A stretch of DNA of 64,000 nt from Lantana camara (GCA_037501455.1 CM074862.1:83940001-84004000); one strand, 5' to 3'; numbered from the stretch's first letter, positions 32,545-43,834 are shown. Numbers and translations: made by a program. Notes: generated from the letters alone by a model not told the origin.

Positions 32545-33467
32545 CTAAAGAACAATGTCATTAAACTTTAGTGACCATGAACATACAAAAAATCACAAAA
32601 TAACATGGAGATTCAAACACACCAACAGTTATAAAAATGATTCAACCAAATCAATATAATATAAAGCTAATGATATTGTTACTAGATCAGACATACAATG
32701 TTGTTATATACATGTCAAAGGAGTTTATATGAAGGTGGGGCAGAATCGAGCTCTAAATAACTTCAAAATAGTGGAATGAAATAAAATCGCTTCTCTTTAT
32801 AGAGCCCTATAAATCGATATATAGTTCTAAACCACAAAAATTGGGCCAAACCATCCAAAAAACAGTGCAATATGTTCGAATCACACCTAAAATCTCGTCA
32901 CAAAAATAGAGAAAACATGAAAGTGGTATAGAAACAAATGGTACTTGCACCTAAAATCTGAAGTAGTGCAGAAACAATTACCTACAAATTGTTACTCGCA
33001 CAAAACCCAGGAAGAACGCCTGTGAAAAGGGAGAAATCGAAGGCTTACAAACTAATAAATAGCAAATAATGCATTGAACTTAGACAGAAGAGTTATCTTT
33101 TGTGATGAAAGAGAAGGAAAGCCACTACCGCCGCTGCAAGCTCTGGAGAAGGAAGAATCCCTAATTTCTTGAGGTGAGGATATGCAATGACATTGACTCA
33201 GATATTTTAATTAGGAATTGTATTTGTTGAAGGGCATTAATGAAAAACTTTAATTTAATCGCGGCAAGTGAGATTGAATCGCACCTCAAAATGTGCGATT
33301 CAAATCGGTGCTAAACTTGTGAACAGTGCGGGCTTCTATCGGGCCTACGATTGAATCAGGCGGGCCCAAAAAAAATCATCTTTGTTTTCAAACATAAAAT
33401 TAAGTTATACTAACTTAGGTGAATTGAGGGTAATTAAGTGTAGTGGGGGTTTTCAAACGACTTCATA

Positions 33468-33998
33468 GATGATTAATGCTTGCTTCCTAAGTTGCTGCTT
33501 GTAATGATTACAGCATAAATGGGTGACATGTTGAACTTAAAGTTCAACATATTAATTAATATATACACAATGTTTATTGGGTATAAGCTATAATATTAAT
33601 TAATATATAAGATATATTAATAGACGTAAGAATGATGAAATGCCCCTAACTAAACCTTGTTCAACTTGGTCACAGGTTTAATTGTTGGAGGCAATAATTG
33701 AGGAGGCTAGTTATACCTCGTTGAATATGCTGTTTTGAATTTGAGTCTTTGCTCAATTTGCAACCATCAACTCGTGAAGTTGCTGGTCAAACACCAAGAG
33801 GCTTGGGATTGAGAGCTGAAGTTGCTCGAATTTGCTCGAGAAAAGAGGGGGTGCTCCTCGAATTTTCAATACTATTGAGGTCACTCCCGAGCTCCCTCTT
33901 TGAGTTATTTTCCTCAAATTGCTTGGATTGGGTTTTGTATGTCAAGGTGCTTTCCGTACCGTAATCGCTATTCGTCGGGTTGGAATAGTAAAGTTGAT
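33468..33998 (+). other. Tat-type sequence upstream of the antisense ORF
   Basis: AT-rich up to about 33690, then more gene-like. A 23-bp-scale hairpin GTTGAACTTAAAGTTCAAC is at 33531-33549. The frame of the antisense ORF is open from 33900 but its first likely ATG is 33999. No other feature recognised. Confidence 0.4.
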
Positions 33999-36693
33999 AT
34001 GAGTGACGAGCCGGGTGCTCGAATTGAAGGAGCTATTGAGAGCTCGAGTGTTGGTGTCAAGGTTGTCGGGGCCGAAGTGGACACCGCAGTAGAGGCGACA
34101 AATGAGGCCATCGGGGTCGATTGTATTGTGGCTAATAAGAAAGGGGTCTGTTTCAACCCGTCCGATATGTCGTCGAGCATAAGTGACTCTGAGTTTGACG
34201 AGCTAAGGAGTTTATTTCATTTTCCCGATTTCTTTGAGATTATACGACCATTACCTCACGAGAGGATTACTTCACCGCCTGAGGGCACTATAGCGGTATA
34301 TACCGATGCATTTACCTGCGGTTTTCGACTCCCGATTGGGCCGGACGCACTTGAGTTATATAAGGCGACGGGAGTTAGTCTGAGCCAATTGGCACCCAAA
34401 CTGTACGTGATAATCCATTGCTTCATCGTGATCATGGCGTGCCTGGGAGAAGTACCCTCGGCGGAAAATTTTGCAAAGATTTATAGGACTCAGCGGTCTA
34501 GTCGATCGGCTGCCGATGGGGCAGATGCTGGATACCTTTGTATTACTCCTCAGAGTGATGCTCCTCGTTTAGATGCTGATACTCTATATGACAGGACTTG
34601 GAAGAATCGCTTTGTATTTATTAGAAATACGAGGGGCGATTCGTGGGGTGTACCCGAGAAGTGGGTTATTCCTGGAAAACGAGCTAAGAAAGCTCGAGCT
34701 AGATCTGTCGAAGATGATTCGAGTGCGATCTCAAGTGACTCAATAAAGACGTGGAAGGAATTGGGGTGTTTATCTGTCGTTAAACTGTTGGCTCAGCGAA
34801 ATCTTTCTTGGGCCGGTATGTCTCCTGTTTCGATTGGCTCCGAGCCGTTAGGTAGCTTTTATTATCTTACAGCTTCAACCCTTATCTCTTTTCTGTTGTT
34901 ATACTCCAGCTTTTGAGTACGAAAATTCTAAGTATCCTGTGCTAATGTGTTCTTGTTTTGTGCTTTTCAGGCATCGACGACTTGATGAATGCCCAGGTGG
35001 AACTTACGCTTGCTCAGGCGGTTGGAGGGAACAAGGTCATTCGGCGCAAGCCCGGGAAAAGAAAGCGGGCCTCTTCGGATCAACAACATCCCAGCTCTGA
35101 ACGCACATTGGAGCCGATCCGAGAAGAACCTATGGAACTTGACCCCCTTGTCGGTGATAACGAGAGACAATCTGATCCTCCCATGCCTTCTTCAGCTGAT
35201 CTTGTTGCCGAGGGGTCCAACACTAAGCACCCTAGAGTGGATAATCTTGTCGAAGAGAGGCGCTTGAATCATCGTGCTAGGGACGTCGAAGTGATTGTTG
35301 CTTTGGATAATTTTTTGCCTTCTACAAGCACGCCGACAGCATCGGGCACCTCCACACCTTTGAGGGGTGGAGCTAGTAGAGGAGAGGCGCCTATCAATCA
35401 AGATTTGGTGGAAGCTTCTGACTCAGACAACGGGAATCAGCTGCCTGTTCATGACCAGCCCCGCGAGGTGCAAGGACTTTCCGATGCGATATTTAACTCG
35501 GAGCAACTAGAGCATGATCTCCAGCGCTTGGGGCAAGTCGATTTTCAAACCAGCCAGCTAGCTATGAGAGAGGGTGTCACGGTAGTTTCCATACTTAGTC
35601 ATTTTTGTCATTTCAATTTTTTTTACTTACGTTGATATGAAGTAACACACTGAACCCTTATACTTGGTGTATTTTCAGGATCTTATGCTGAGGATCGAGG
35701 ACTCTTCTCGCTTAGCTTCTTAGTATAATAGCAGGAAAGTCATGTATAAGCAGCTATATAAGCGAGCCAAGACTGATCTCGATGCACAAACCAAGGCTTT
35801 TGAGGGCCTACGAGGCAGGTTCGAGAAGGTGAGGGAAACTATTCAGACGCAAAAGAGTCAGTGTACGAGGCCACAAGCGCTTCAAGACCAGGTGTCGGAG
35901 CTTAAGAAGGTGATCAAGGAGATGAAAGAGAAGTCGACGAGTGATGATCGCCTATTAGTTTTATCCAAGGAAATACTTGATGGGAGTGAGAGGGTGCACT
36001 TGGAACTAAGCACGAAGCTCGAGAAGAGTGAGAAAGAGCGCTTGGAGTTGAGCACGAAGCTTGAGGAGTGCGAGCTTGTCTCCGCTGCTCGAACTCGTTC
36101 GGATGTAGACGAGGGGGTGAAGCGCTTCATGAGGAGTCCCACATTCGACGTTGTTTGTGCTCTCAACAATACTGATGGATTCCAGGCTGCTTTTGAGCGT
36201 GCATATAACCAGCTTAACCATTTGGTTGCCATTCATGAAGACGCAGAAGTTGATGAGATCGGTCTCGACAAAGACGATATGATGAGACCGATACTTGGTC
36301 GTGAGAGTGGACAGGATTCGACCTCAGGGGGTGTTCATGACGACGAGTTTGGATTTGCCATTGATGAGATACGTGCCATAGTCACTAAGAGGAATGTTGC
36401 TCAGCCTGGGGGTGACGGTGCTCAAACTGGGAGAGAGGCTCAAGGCGAGCGCGAGGTGGCCGTGGCTCAAGGCGAGCGCGAGGTGGCCGGGGCTCAAGGT
36501 GAGCACGAGGTGGCCGGGGCTCAAGGAGAGCACGGAGAGGTTGAGCCTCGAGGCGAGCGCGTCAACAAGAGCGCCATGGTCGAGGCGACCGAGTGGGCAT
36601 GTGGGGAATTATCAATGTACCGAGGACGACATCAGAGGTGCCGAGCAGATCATTAGCGATGTTATGGATCACATTGACGTAGATGTTCCTTAG
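33999..36693 (+). pseudogene. Additional antisense ORF of the Tat-type element, three exons
   Basis: Plus-strand gene lying antisense to the element's own pol, between integrase and 3' LTR. Exons by GT-AG signals: 33999-34815, 34971-35581 and 35679 onward; the frames agree across both introns. Exon 1 has ELRSLFHFPDFFEII, RITSPPEGTIAVYTDAFTCG, FRLPIGPDALELYKATGVS and LSQLAPKLYVIIHCFIVI, which match the plant 'putative gypsy-type transposon' domain (PF04195-like). Exon 2 is basic then acidic and Ser-rich. Exon 3 is a coiled coil (LELSTKLEKSEKERLELS) with a minisatellite-encoded AQGEREVAG repeat. Breaks: a TAG at about 35721 in exon 3, and a frame change near 36600, after which another frame runs to 36693 (QIISDVMDHIDVDVP). 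Antisense additional ORFs are known from Tat/Ogre elements; their function is unknown. Confidence 0.65.
36430..36545 (+). repeat. 30-bp minisatellite in the antisense ORF
   Basis: About three and a half units of GGCTCAAGGCGAGCGCGAGG plus GTGGCCG, in frame, coding for AQGEREVAG / AQGEHEVAG. Confidence 0.8.
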
Positions 36694-37335
36694 GATGCTT
36701 TGTTTACTTCTTTGCATTTGATGTAGTTGGAGACATTCGTAGCGTAGTCCGTTTTGCTTTTGTTTTGGAAGGGAGCCCCTCGAATTTGCTATGTTGAGGG
36801 CCCCTTGAACTTTGTAAAGCCATTGGTATGAAATGCAAGATATGTGCTCGACAAGCTAATTGGAATGCATGTATGTTTGTACTTAGCTTTTATGCATGTA
36901 TTTGAAGATGTATGCAATTTGTAAGAAAAATATCTAAGTATTGTGATCATACTTTGACATGTAACTCATATAATTTGTATTGGGTATGGAAATTTGGCTA
37001 AGTGTTGTGCTTCAACGTTGTGTATAGTGCTTGGACTCCATATGTTTGAACCTTGTTACCAAATTTTGTGTTTGACAATTTTTGTATCGAAGGGGTTTGG
37101 CTTCCCCCCTCGAGTAGGCTTCTTGAGCCGAGGTCATATTGTAAGAAAATTTTCCAAGCGTTCAAACACGAGATAAAACGAGCAAAGTTGCGAGGTCTTC
37201 GCCTTTCATTGAATCAAACTGAACCGATCACTTGTGCAAATGCAAATGTCTTTCTTTCCTAACATAAGCTGAATGCAAACTAAATTGACTGTCAAAGAAA
37301 ACGAACATCATACTCAGAATAAAATGCAACAAATC
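36694..37335. other. Spacer between antisense ORF and integrase
   Basis: AT-rich sequence that would hold the 3' ends of both convergent genes. No domain, repeat or element end recognised. Confidence 0.4.
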
Positions 37336-38934
37336 TTACGCGTAGAACTTTTTCAAATTGATCGCGTTCCAAGGCCTAAGCAAGGGCTTATTCTCCGCGT
37401 CCACCAAGCGATAAGCATTGTTGGCGAGCGCTTCGATCACCTTGTATGGACCCTCCCAGTTCTGCTGGAGCTTGCCGACGTGTTGGGAAACTTCAACTTT
37501 TCTAAGCACCAAGTCTCCAAGTTGGAAGTTTCGCAGATTAACGCCTTTGTTATAGTGCTTGGCCATTGTTGCCTGATAGCGCTTCATGCTTTGCCAAGCC
37601 CTAAATCGCTTTTCCTCAAGGCAGTCGAGTTCGAGCGCTCTGTTATCCTCATTGGTAAGCGGCACAAAGTATGCAACCCGAGCGGTCTCGTGGAGAATCT
37701 CAACTGGTAGAACCGTTTAAACTCCGTAGACAAGCGAGAAGGGGCTCTCATTCATGGCGGTTCGAGGGGATGTTCGGTATGCCCAAAGAACACGAGGAAG
37801 CTCCTCGGCCCATTTGGTCCTTTTCCCGTGGAGGATGGTCTTCAGATTCTTCAAGATGATTCGGTTAGTTACTTCGGCTTGCCCATTTGATTGTGGATTG
37901 CCGACCGAGGAGAATCGTTGTTCAATTCCAAGCCCATAACACCAATCCTCTGTTCGCTTACTGATGAACTGGAGCCCGTTGTCCGAGACGAGGGCTCTGG
38001 GTACTCCAAAGCGACAAACGATGTTTTTCCATATAAAGTCCTGAACAATGAAGTCAGTGATCTTTGCAACGGGTTCAACCTCGGCCCACTTCGTGAAGTA
38101 TTCAACTGCTATAATCGCATACAACTTTTAAGCCTTTGCCAGTGGGAATGGCCCAATCATATCGATTCTCCATTGATCGAAGGGCCATGAGATCTCATGA
38201 CTCACCATTTCCGCAGCGGGTTGGTGGAGAACATTCCCGAACTTCTGACATTGAGGGCATTTGCGAGCGTAGTCAATAGCATCAGTGAGCAGGGTTGGCC
38301 AAAATAATCCAGCCCGGGCTATCTTCTTGGCGAGTGCTCGTCCCCCAGCATGATTCCCACAAGTACTCTCTTCTTAGCCAGAATGAACATGTTTGAGCAC
38401 TTCCTCGGTTTGTGATGGACGAAGGCATCTCTGGTCAGGCCCAAAGAATGACTTGCGAAATAATCTTCCATCTTCATCCAAATTGTATCGGGTGGAGCAG
38501 TACCTTATCTTTCGAGCCTGAGTTCGATCCGAGGGGAGTACTCAGTCCCTGAGAAAGATCACCAAAGGGTCGAGCCAACATGGCTCGGTTAGACCGAGGG
38601 AGAGCACTTATTTGCGACCTTCTAAGGCGATCGCGGGATCCTTCGCAGTTAGGAAAATGATTGCATGATCCGAGGTGCCTTGCATACTGTTCGCAAATTT
38701 GGACAAGGCGTCTACCCTTTGATTTTCCTCCCTCGGTATTTACAAAAGGCTGAAGGCTTTGAACCGAGCACGGAGTTCGTTAACCTTCTGCAAATACTGG
38801 ATCATGGTTTCTTCCTTCGCTTCACACGAGCCTTCTACTTAGCTTGCCACGAGTTGAGAATCAGTAAATACCGCCAAATGTTGTATTCCCCTTCGTATCG
38901 CCAAGTTGAGTCAAGCCAAGAAAGCCTCATATTT
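37336..38934 (-). pseudogene. Tat-type pol: end of RNase H and integrase
   Basis: Minus-strand Ty3/gypsy pol piece. From 38934 leftward: RNase H part (YEAFLA, AVFTDSQLVAS, TMIQYLQKVNELRARF, IPREENQRVDALSKFA). Then the integrase finger end (YARKCPQCQKFGNVLHQP) and the catalytic core: WRIDMIGPFP (Asp), VSDNGLQFIS (Asp), NGQAEVTNRIIL (Glu). ELPRVLWAYRTSPRTAMNES and the WEGPYKVIEAL end module close it, with the stop at 37336. This wording (LWAYRTTPRT) is typical of the Tat/Ogre branch. Several stops lie upstream of 38124, for example TAA at 38128-38130. The reading is cut at 38934 exactly where the LTR array begins; RT and gag must lie on the far side of it. Confidence 0.75.
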
Positions 38935-39885
38935 TGTAACGCCCCAATTTCCAGCTTTTCAGGTACGCGCGACACGTGTGAATTTTTCGAGAGTTAGGAT
39001 TATTTTAATTCTTGTATTTATTAAATTCCTACATTTTATAATAAATCATATAAATTATACTTCAATGTGATTATGGGAAATATGTATCAATTTGGGAATT
39101 ATTGCATAAATTGGATTCATTTGGTACGTGAAATAATTACCGAATGTGTTCTACTTGCTTAATTGTCCTTAAATGATTATTATTGTAAATTAGAGGATTA
39201 AATTGCATAAATATTTCTTGGACCTAATTGATTATTCCCCAAACTTTTTATACTTAATTGCATCAACTTATATCTTTGGAGGATTAAATTGTAATTAAAG
39301 ACTTTCATCAAATTTGAGGAGATATATCACGTTATATTTTCTTCCTCCTTCCATTTCATTCCATAACATACAATCATATTCATTTCCATCTCTCCCTCTC
39401 TCGGTTCATCCATCAAAGAAGAGGAGAAGTGGGAGTTTATCATCATCATCAAGCTACCTTCTATCCAATTGATTACTTTAAAGCTTGAAGCGTCATCATC
39501 ATCCCTCATCTCTTACTTTCAAGATAAGACATGAATACATGAACTTTTGAATTCATGAGCTTGAAGCTAGGGTTGTGATTTTTATGTAATAACTTGTTTA
39601 TTTGATGCTAGAAGCATGATTAGGAGCTCTAAATCTGAATTTCTTGCATATATTATGAAATTATGGAATTATATGATGAATTCATAAATGGGTAGATGAT
39701 GATAATTCTTCATGATTGATGACTAATATAAGTGTTTATATGGGTGTTATTGCGTCTCAAGTATGTATACATATATCTTTTCATGAATTTTAGCTTATGG
39801 GATTGAATCATGAGTGTTTTAAGGAGATTTGATGGTGTTCGTGGCTCCCCTGTTCTTCTGCTCTGTTTTCTGCATTTCCTGCATA

Positions 39886-40095
39886 ACGGGAATGGCCCTT
39901 CCCGTTCCCTTTGTAGTTGGGGAACGGCCGTTCCCATATTTTGAATAACGTGCCTGGCGGCGAGGACGGGAACGACCCTTCCCGTTTTGGCTTATAAGCC
40001 GGAATGGTCGTTCCCATCTTTAGGGCACAGTGTCGGGGAGCTGGGAACGGCCCTTTCTATTTTGTAATAAAACCCGGAACGGCCGTTCCCAGGCC
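39886..40095 (+). repeat. GC near-palindrome cluster in array LTR 1
   Basis: Six motifs in about 210 bp alternate between two types: GGGAACGGCCGTTCCC-like (for example 39917-39932 and 40073-40091) and GGGAACGACCCTTCCC-like. The spacers are AT-rich. Equivalent clusters are at 45070-45278, 47605-47813, 50172-50380, 52713-52922, 53945-54153, 56512-56720, 59055-59263 and 61604-61811. Confidence 0.75.
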
Positions 40096-40518
40096 TCTGG
40101 AGAGGCAGTGAGTTTCTGCACAAAAATTGATATTTCCATTTCCATTCCTTTACCTCCAAATGACCTATACATGCTATTATATGTTCAATTACATGCAAGA
40201 ATATGATTATATCATACTACATTTGTTAATGCCTATTACCTCGTTACATGATTATGCCGTGCGTTACATTTTGGTAACATTATCGAGTTATGATCTCATG
40301 AGGGCACAAATGTTTCTGTTTCTTGTCCAGTTGTTCTCTAGGGCGGAGATTGGGATCAATGAGCACGTTCGCGCATCCATGAGGCGTCGTGTCACCTGAC
40401 AGCAAGCAAGTCAGGCTCATGTAAAGCAATGCGTGTAGCTTGATTAGTGTCATGATCATGCAAAGCAATGCATGCATCGTGATCATCGTGATTACCGTGT
40501 TACCGTGTACCGCTCGTC

Positions 40519-42471
40519 TGTTGGAAAACACGAATCAGAAAGCAGTGGAATTTAAAAATTTTTCCAACAAAAGGATCTTGGACTCGCAATCGTGTATCCA
40601 AATTCGTAGAGATAGAAAACTTACTTTTCTTTTATTCTTTCTTGAAGCGTTTCAAGCCACCCAAGAACGCTCTTCTCGCGGCTTGGTCCCCTCTCCTTGG
40701 TAAAGCTCGAATCTTCAAACTTCTAACTTGAAGTCTCTAGAGAAAGTCCACCAACTTGATCACAATCTAACTAGTAAGGATGCTAGTTCTCTAGTTAGTG
40801 TTTAGGCTTAACCTAGGGTTTTATTTAATCTTGGAGAAAAGAAGGTGTTCAACACATGAACCAAAAGAATTGCCAATTAGCTCTAAAGGGGAGCATGAGC
40901 TCCCCTATATATAGGTAAGGGAGAGGGACGGCCGAACCTATTCCTTGTTGGGCAAGGATTTGGTCCCTCTCTCTCCTATTACTTGATCATCAAGTAATTT
41001 CCAACTTTGACTTTGAATTCTAATTCAAATCAACTTTCAAGAGAGCTAAAAATATCCAAACTATTTTTGGATAATTTTATACTTTATTTATTTAAAATAA
41101 ATAACTTATTTTATCTAATTAATTAATTCATAATTAATTAACTAGATTATTTTTCTCCAAAATTAGACTTTCTTTTTAATTCAAAATTAAACCAAAGTCT
41201 ATTAAATAATTAACACATTTAATTATTTAATATATATATACAATATATATATTCACACGTGTGGGACACGTGTCACAAGGACACGTGTCACTCACGTGAC
41301 CCACACGTGTGGTTTCACACGTGTGGAACCCTCTAGGCCCGATTAACTCGTTTAATCATTTTTAAGCCTCAACTCATGTAACCAAGTTGTTGTGTGTGAC
41401 CCTCTAGGTTCTCAATTCAATTAGCAGTGACCCTAATTAATTAATTCACTAATTAATTAATCAGTCCACAGATTAAACGACCATAGTCTAGCAACAGGTG
41501 TTTAACCCCTAGCTGAATTGGAATGTTCGGATTCGACAGAACCTTTAAGTCATTGATTCATGTGAGACACAATCCTCCTACTTACTATCTCTCAACCAAG
41601 ATCTAGGGTAAGGGAATAATCAGAACCCTAAAAATCCGGTCTTAAAGCTAAGTGCATTTCATATCCATTTGATCTCAATCCAAGAAACCCTTTTCTTGAT
41701 GTCTTGATCCACTACCTTGGCCAAGGACTCCATATGGCATATGAATGACTTACACAATAAGAGATCACCTTGCAAATGCAAGTGTAGGTCCTTTCTTGAT
41801 TCTCATTCACTTTCATGAATCACTTGTGCAGCCCCAGCATAAGCCTTGAATCAGTTGTCTAAGGCGACACCCTTTAAAGCTTATACCTAAGACTATAGAG
41901 TTAACTCATAGAGTGACAAGGAACCTCAACTCTAAGGATCAATTAATCACATCAATGACTCGTGAGATATTTCCTAATCTGGAAGTTTCCATTTCCTGAA
42001 ATATAAACTTTCTTTCCCATTTAGGAATGTTCTCACACAGGGCTCCTCAGTGAACTTACTTATTAAAGTAAGCACCCTCATGTATCACGCACGTATCAAC
42101 TATACACTTTGCACCTCCATGAAACAAGGTGGTCCTTCTTAAGGGCGTGATCCCACAAGCAAGCCTTAGAGGAGTCAGGTTGGCACTCCCACTGTCTGTA
42201 GGACTCATCGGCTTGGAGTAATTTACTAATCATGACTTATGTGATATAGGGCTCGTTTCATGAACCATTTCACCTAAATGGTAGAGTCCTAAAGTCATCA
42301 GGATTAGGGGAGTTCTCATACATGCACAGATAAAGTAAACGCATACCAAACAAGAGCATATAAAGAAGTGTTGCCTCAATTTGTTATTTTATTCAAAGAT
42401 TGTCTGTGATTACAATAAGGAAAAGCACAAAGCGGATATACAATCGGCTTTCTAGGGCACTATTCCTAACA
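40519..42471 (-). repeat. 3' LTR of the copia fragment
   Basis: 1,953 bp. On the minus strand it starts TGTTAGGAATAGTGCCCTAG and ends CGTGTTTTCCAACA. The six-fold CACGTG cluster and TATA-like run lie about 1.15-1.25 kb from its start. No coding. Confidence 0.8.
41229..41323 (-). promoter_or_regulatory. Six CACGTG boxes upstream of a TATA-like run in the copia LTR
   Basis: Six CACGTG hexamers occur in 68 bp (41256-41323), most inside longer palindromes such as ACACGTGT and CCACACGTGTGG. On the minus strand, the sense strand of this element, they are followed within a few bases by an alternating TA stretch (41252-41229). CACGTG is the G-box/ABRE core bound by bZIP and bHLH factors. That it drives stress- or ABA-responsive transcription is inference. 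Confidence 0.6.
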
Positions 42472-42483
42472 ATCTCCCACTTG
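42472..42483 (-). other. Polypurine tract of the copia fragment
   Basis: CAAGTGGGAGAT on the minus strand, immediately before the LTR start TGTTAGG; the usual plant copia form. Confidence 0.75.
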
Positions 42484-42487
42484 CCCG

Positions 42488-43516
42488 TCAAAGCCATTCT
42501 AAAGCTACTCTAAGTCCCATCTTCTGAAGATGACCTTGGAAAGCTTCTCGACTAAGGGGTTTAGTAAGTGGATCTGCCACGTTCTCTACTGATGTGACCC
42601 TCTCAATTTGCACATATCCTCTTTTGATAATATCACGGATTAGGTGATACTTCCTCATAATGTGCTTGGTCCGTTGGTGAGATCTTGGTTCTCTTGCTTG
42701 AGAAACCGCCCCAGTGTTGTCACAAAACACAGTGATGGGGTCTTTCATGCTCAGAACAACATTCAACTCTTGAATGAAGTTTCTAATCCAAACACCTTCC
42801 TTAGCTGCATCATTTGCAGCTAAGTATTCGGCCTCAGTGGTCGAATCTGTAGTGGTAGTTTGCTTGGAACTCTTCCAACTCACTGCTCCGCCGTTTAGGC
42901 AGAAAATGTATCCTGACATTGACTTAAAATCATCTAAGTCAGATGCAAAGCTTGCATCGCAGTATCCTTCGACAGTAAGATCTTTCTGACCTCCGTAAAC
43001 TAAGAATAAATCTTTAGTACTTTTCAAGTACTTAAGAATATTCTTCACGGCAGCCCAGTGACCATCTCCAGGGTCAGATTGGAAACGACTTGTTACACTA
43101 AGTGCATAAGCCACATCCGGTCGAGTACATAACATTGCATACATTATGCTACCTATTGCTGATGCATAAGGTGTATGAGTCATTCTTTCCTTCTCAAGGT
43201 TAGTCTTAGGACACATCTTCTTTGAAAGACATGTTCCTACACTCATAGGAAGGTTCTTAACCTTTGCTGACTCCATATTGAATCTCTTCAATACTTTGTC
43301 AATGTACATCGACTGTGATAGTCCTATTAACCTTCCCGTTAATGGAGTAATGGAGTTAATTGGAGTGATGGAGTGTATTGGAGTGATGGAGTGTGTTGGA
43401 GTGATGGGGTTTATGAGAGTGATGGAGGTATTCATGAAATCGATATATGTGCTGTCTTCTTGCAAGTACACTCTAGGCGGGAATCGAGCTGAGTCGAGTC
43501 CTTGCATTCGAGCCAC
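42488..43516 (-). pseudogene. Copia RT end and RNase H fused to LTR-derived residues
   Basis: A 342-residue open frame. Residues from about 63 on are copia pol: GLSQSMYIDKVLKRFNM, YASAIGSIMYAMLCTRPDVA, and the RNase H domain with YCDASFASD, STTEAEYLA and VFCDNTGAV supplying the acidic residues. It then reads HIMRKYHLIRDII and ends NVADPLTKPLSREAF. This stretch has no stop or frameshift, so it decayed little. The first ~62 residues are not pol: they translate the array LTR, including its 18-bp repeat (INSITPI-type periods). The chimera comes from the deletion at about 43329. The RT catalytic block is missing, so it is not a working polymerase. No evidence that it is expressed. Confidence 0.75.
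43344..43430 (+). repeat. 18-bp minisatellite in array LTR 1
   Basis: About five units of GGAGTGATGGAGTTAATT and variants. Copy number varies between LTRs: about 5 in LTR 1 and LTR 3 (48445-48530), 3 in LTR 2 (45918-45968), 4 in LTR 4 and LTR 6. This explains part of the LTR length differences. Confidence 0.75.
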
Positions 43517-43834
43517 GCACGGTGCATTTATTTATTGATCATTTCAAAGGAATTATTGTTAATGTTACTTGTTATGTATTTTAGGAGATGATAATGTATT
43601 GATATGTAAAATCCAAGTATGAATTACTTGATAAATGATCGATAATATCGCATGCTTCCGTTTATTTATTAGGTATTATGGCTAATGATTACGAGATAGT
43701 CCCACCTTGCTTGTCATTTTATTTGCTTTGTCACCTGTTCGCTATAGGTTGATTCATGTACGAATTATCCATTTCATATGTGGATCGACCTATAGTGCGG
43801 GGGGTGTGGCATCTCCACGTGTAGGGGTGCAACA

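Larger units (their letters stand above)
29163..33464 (-). mobile_element. PIF/Harbinger transposon
   Basis: The ends GGAGTCGTTTGAAA and TTTCAAACGACTTC form a 14-bp inverted repeat with one mismatch. ATA borders both sides (29160-29162, 33465-33467), or CATA if one base is counted outside; PIF elements make 3-bp duplications. It carries both proteins of the superfamily on the minus strand, a DDE transposase and a Myb/SANT-like protein, each with introns. In-frame stops suggest it no longer moves by itself. Confidence 0.75.
40519..43329 (-). mobile_element. Truncated Ty1/copia element in LTR 1
   Basis: Minus-strand fragment with the 3' LTR (42471-40519), its polypurine tract (42472-42483) and the end of pol (RT end plus RNase H). 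The 5' LTR, gag, integrase and most of RT are absent. The right border, near 43322-43330, fuses copia pol to array-LTR sequence with no element end, so an insertion was followed by a deletion that also removed LTR bases. Confidence 0.8.
38935..43834 (+). repeat. Array LTR 1, interrupted by a copia fragment
   Basis: LTR sequence runs 38935-40518 and again about 43330-43834 (ending GTGCAACA). Between them is a truncated copia element. Compared with LTR 2, about 200 bp of LTR (equivalent to 45700-45900) is missing at the insertion. The preceding five bases are TATTT (38930-38934). Confidence 0.8.

Noticed and set aside
37891..38190. Plus-strand frames opposite the integrase
   Set aside because: Shadows of the minus-strand integrase core, which carries the D-D-E motifs.
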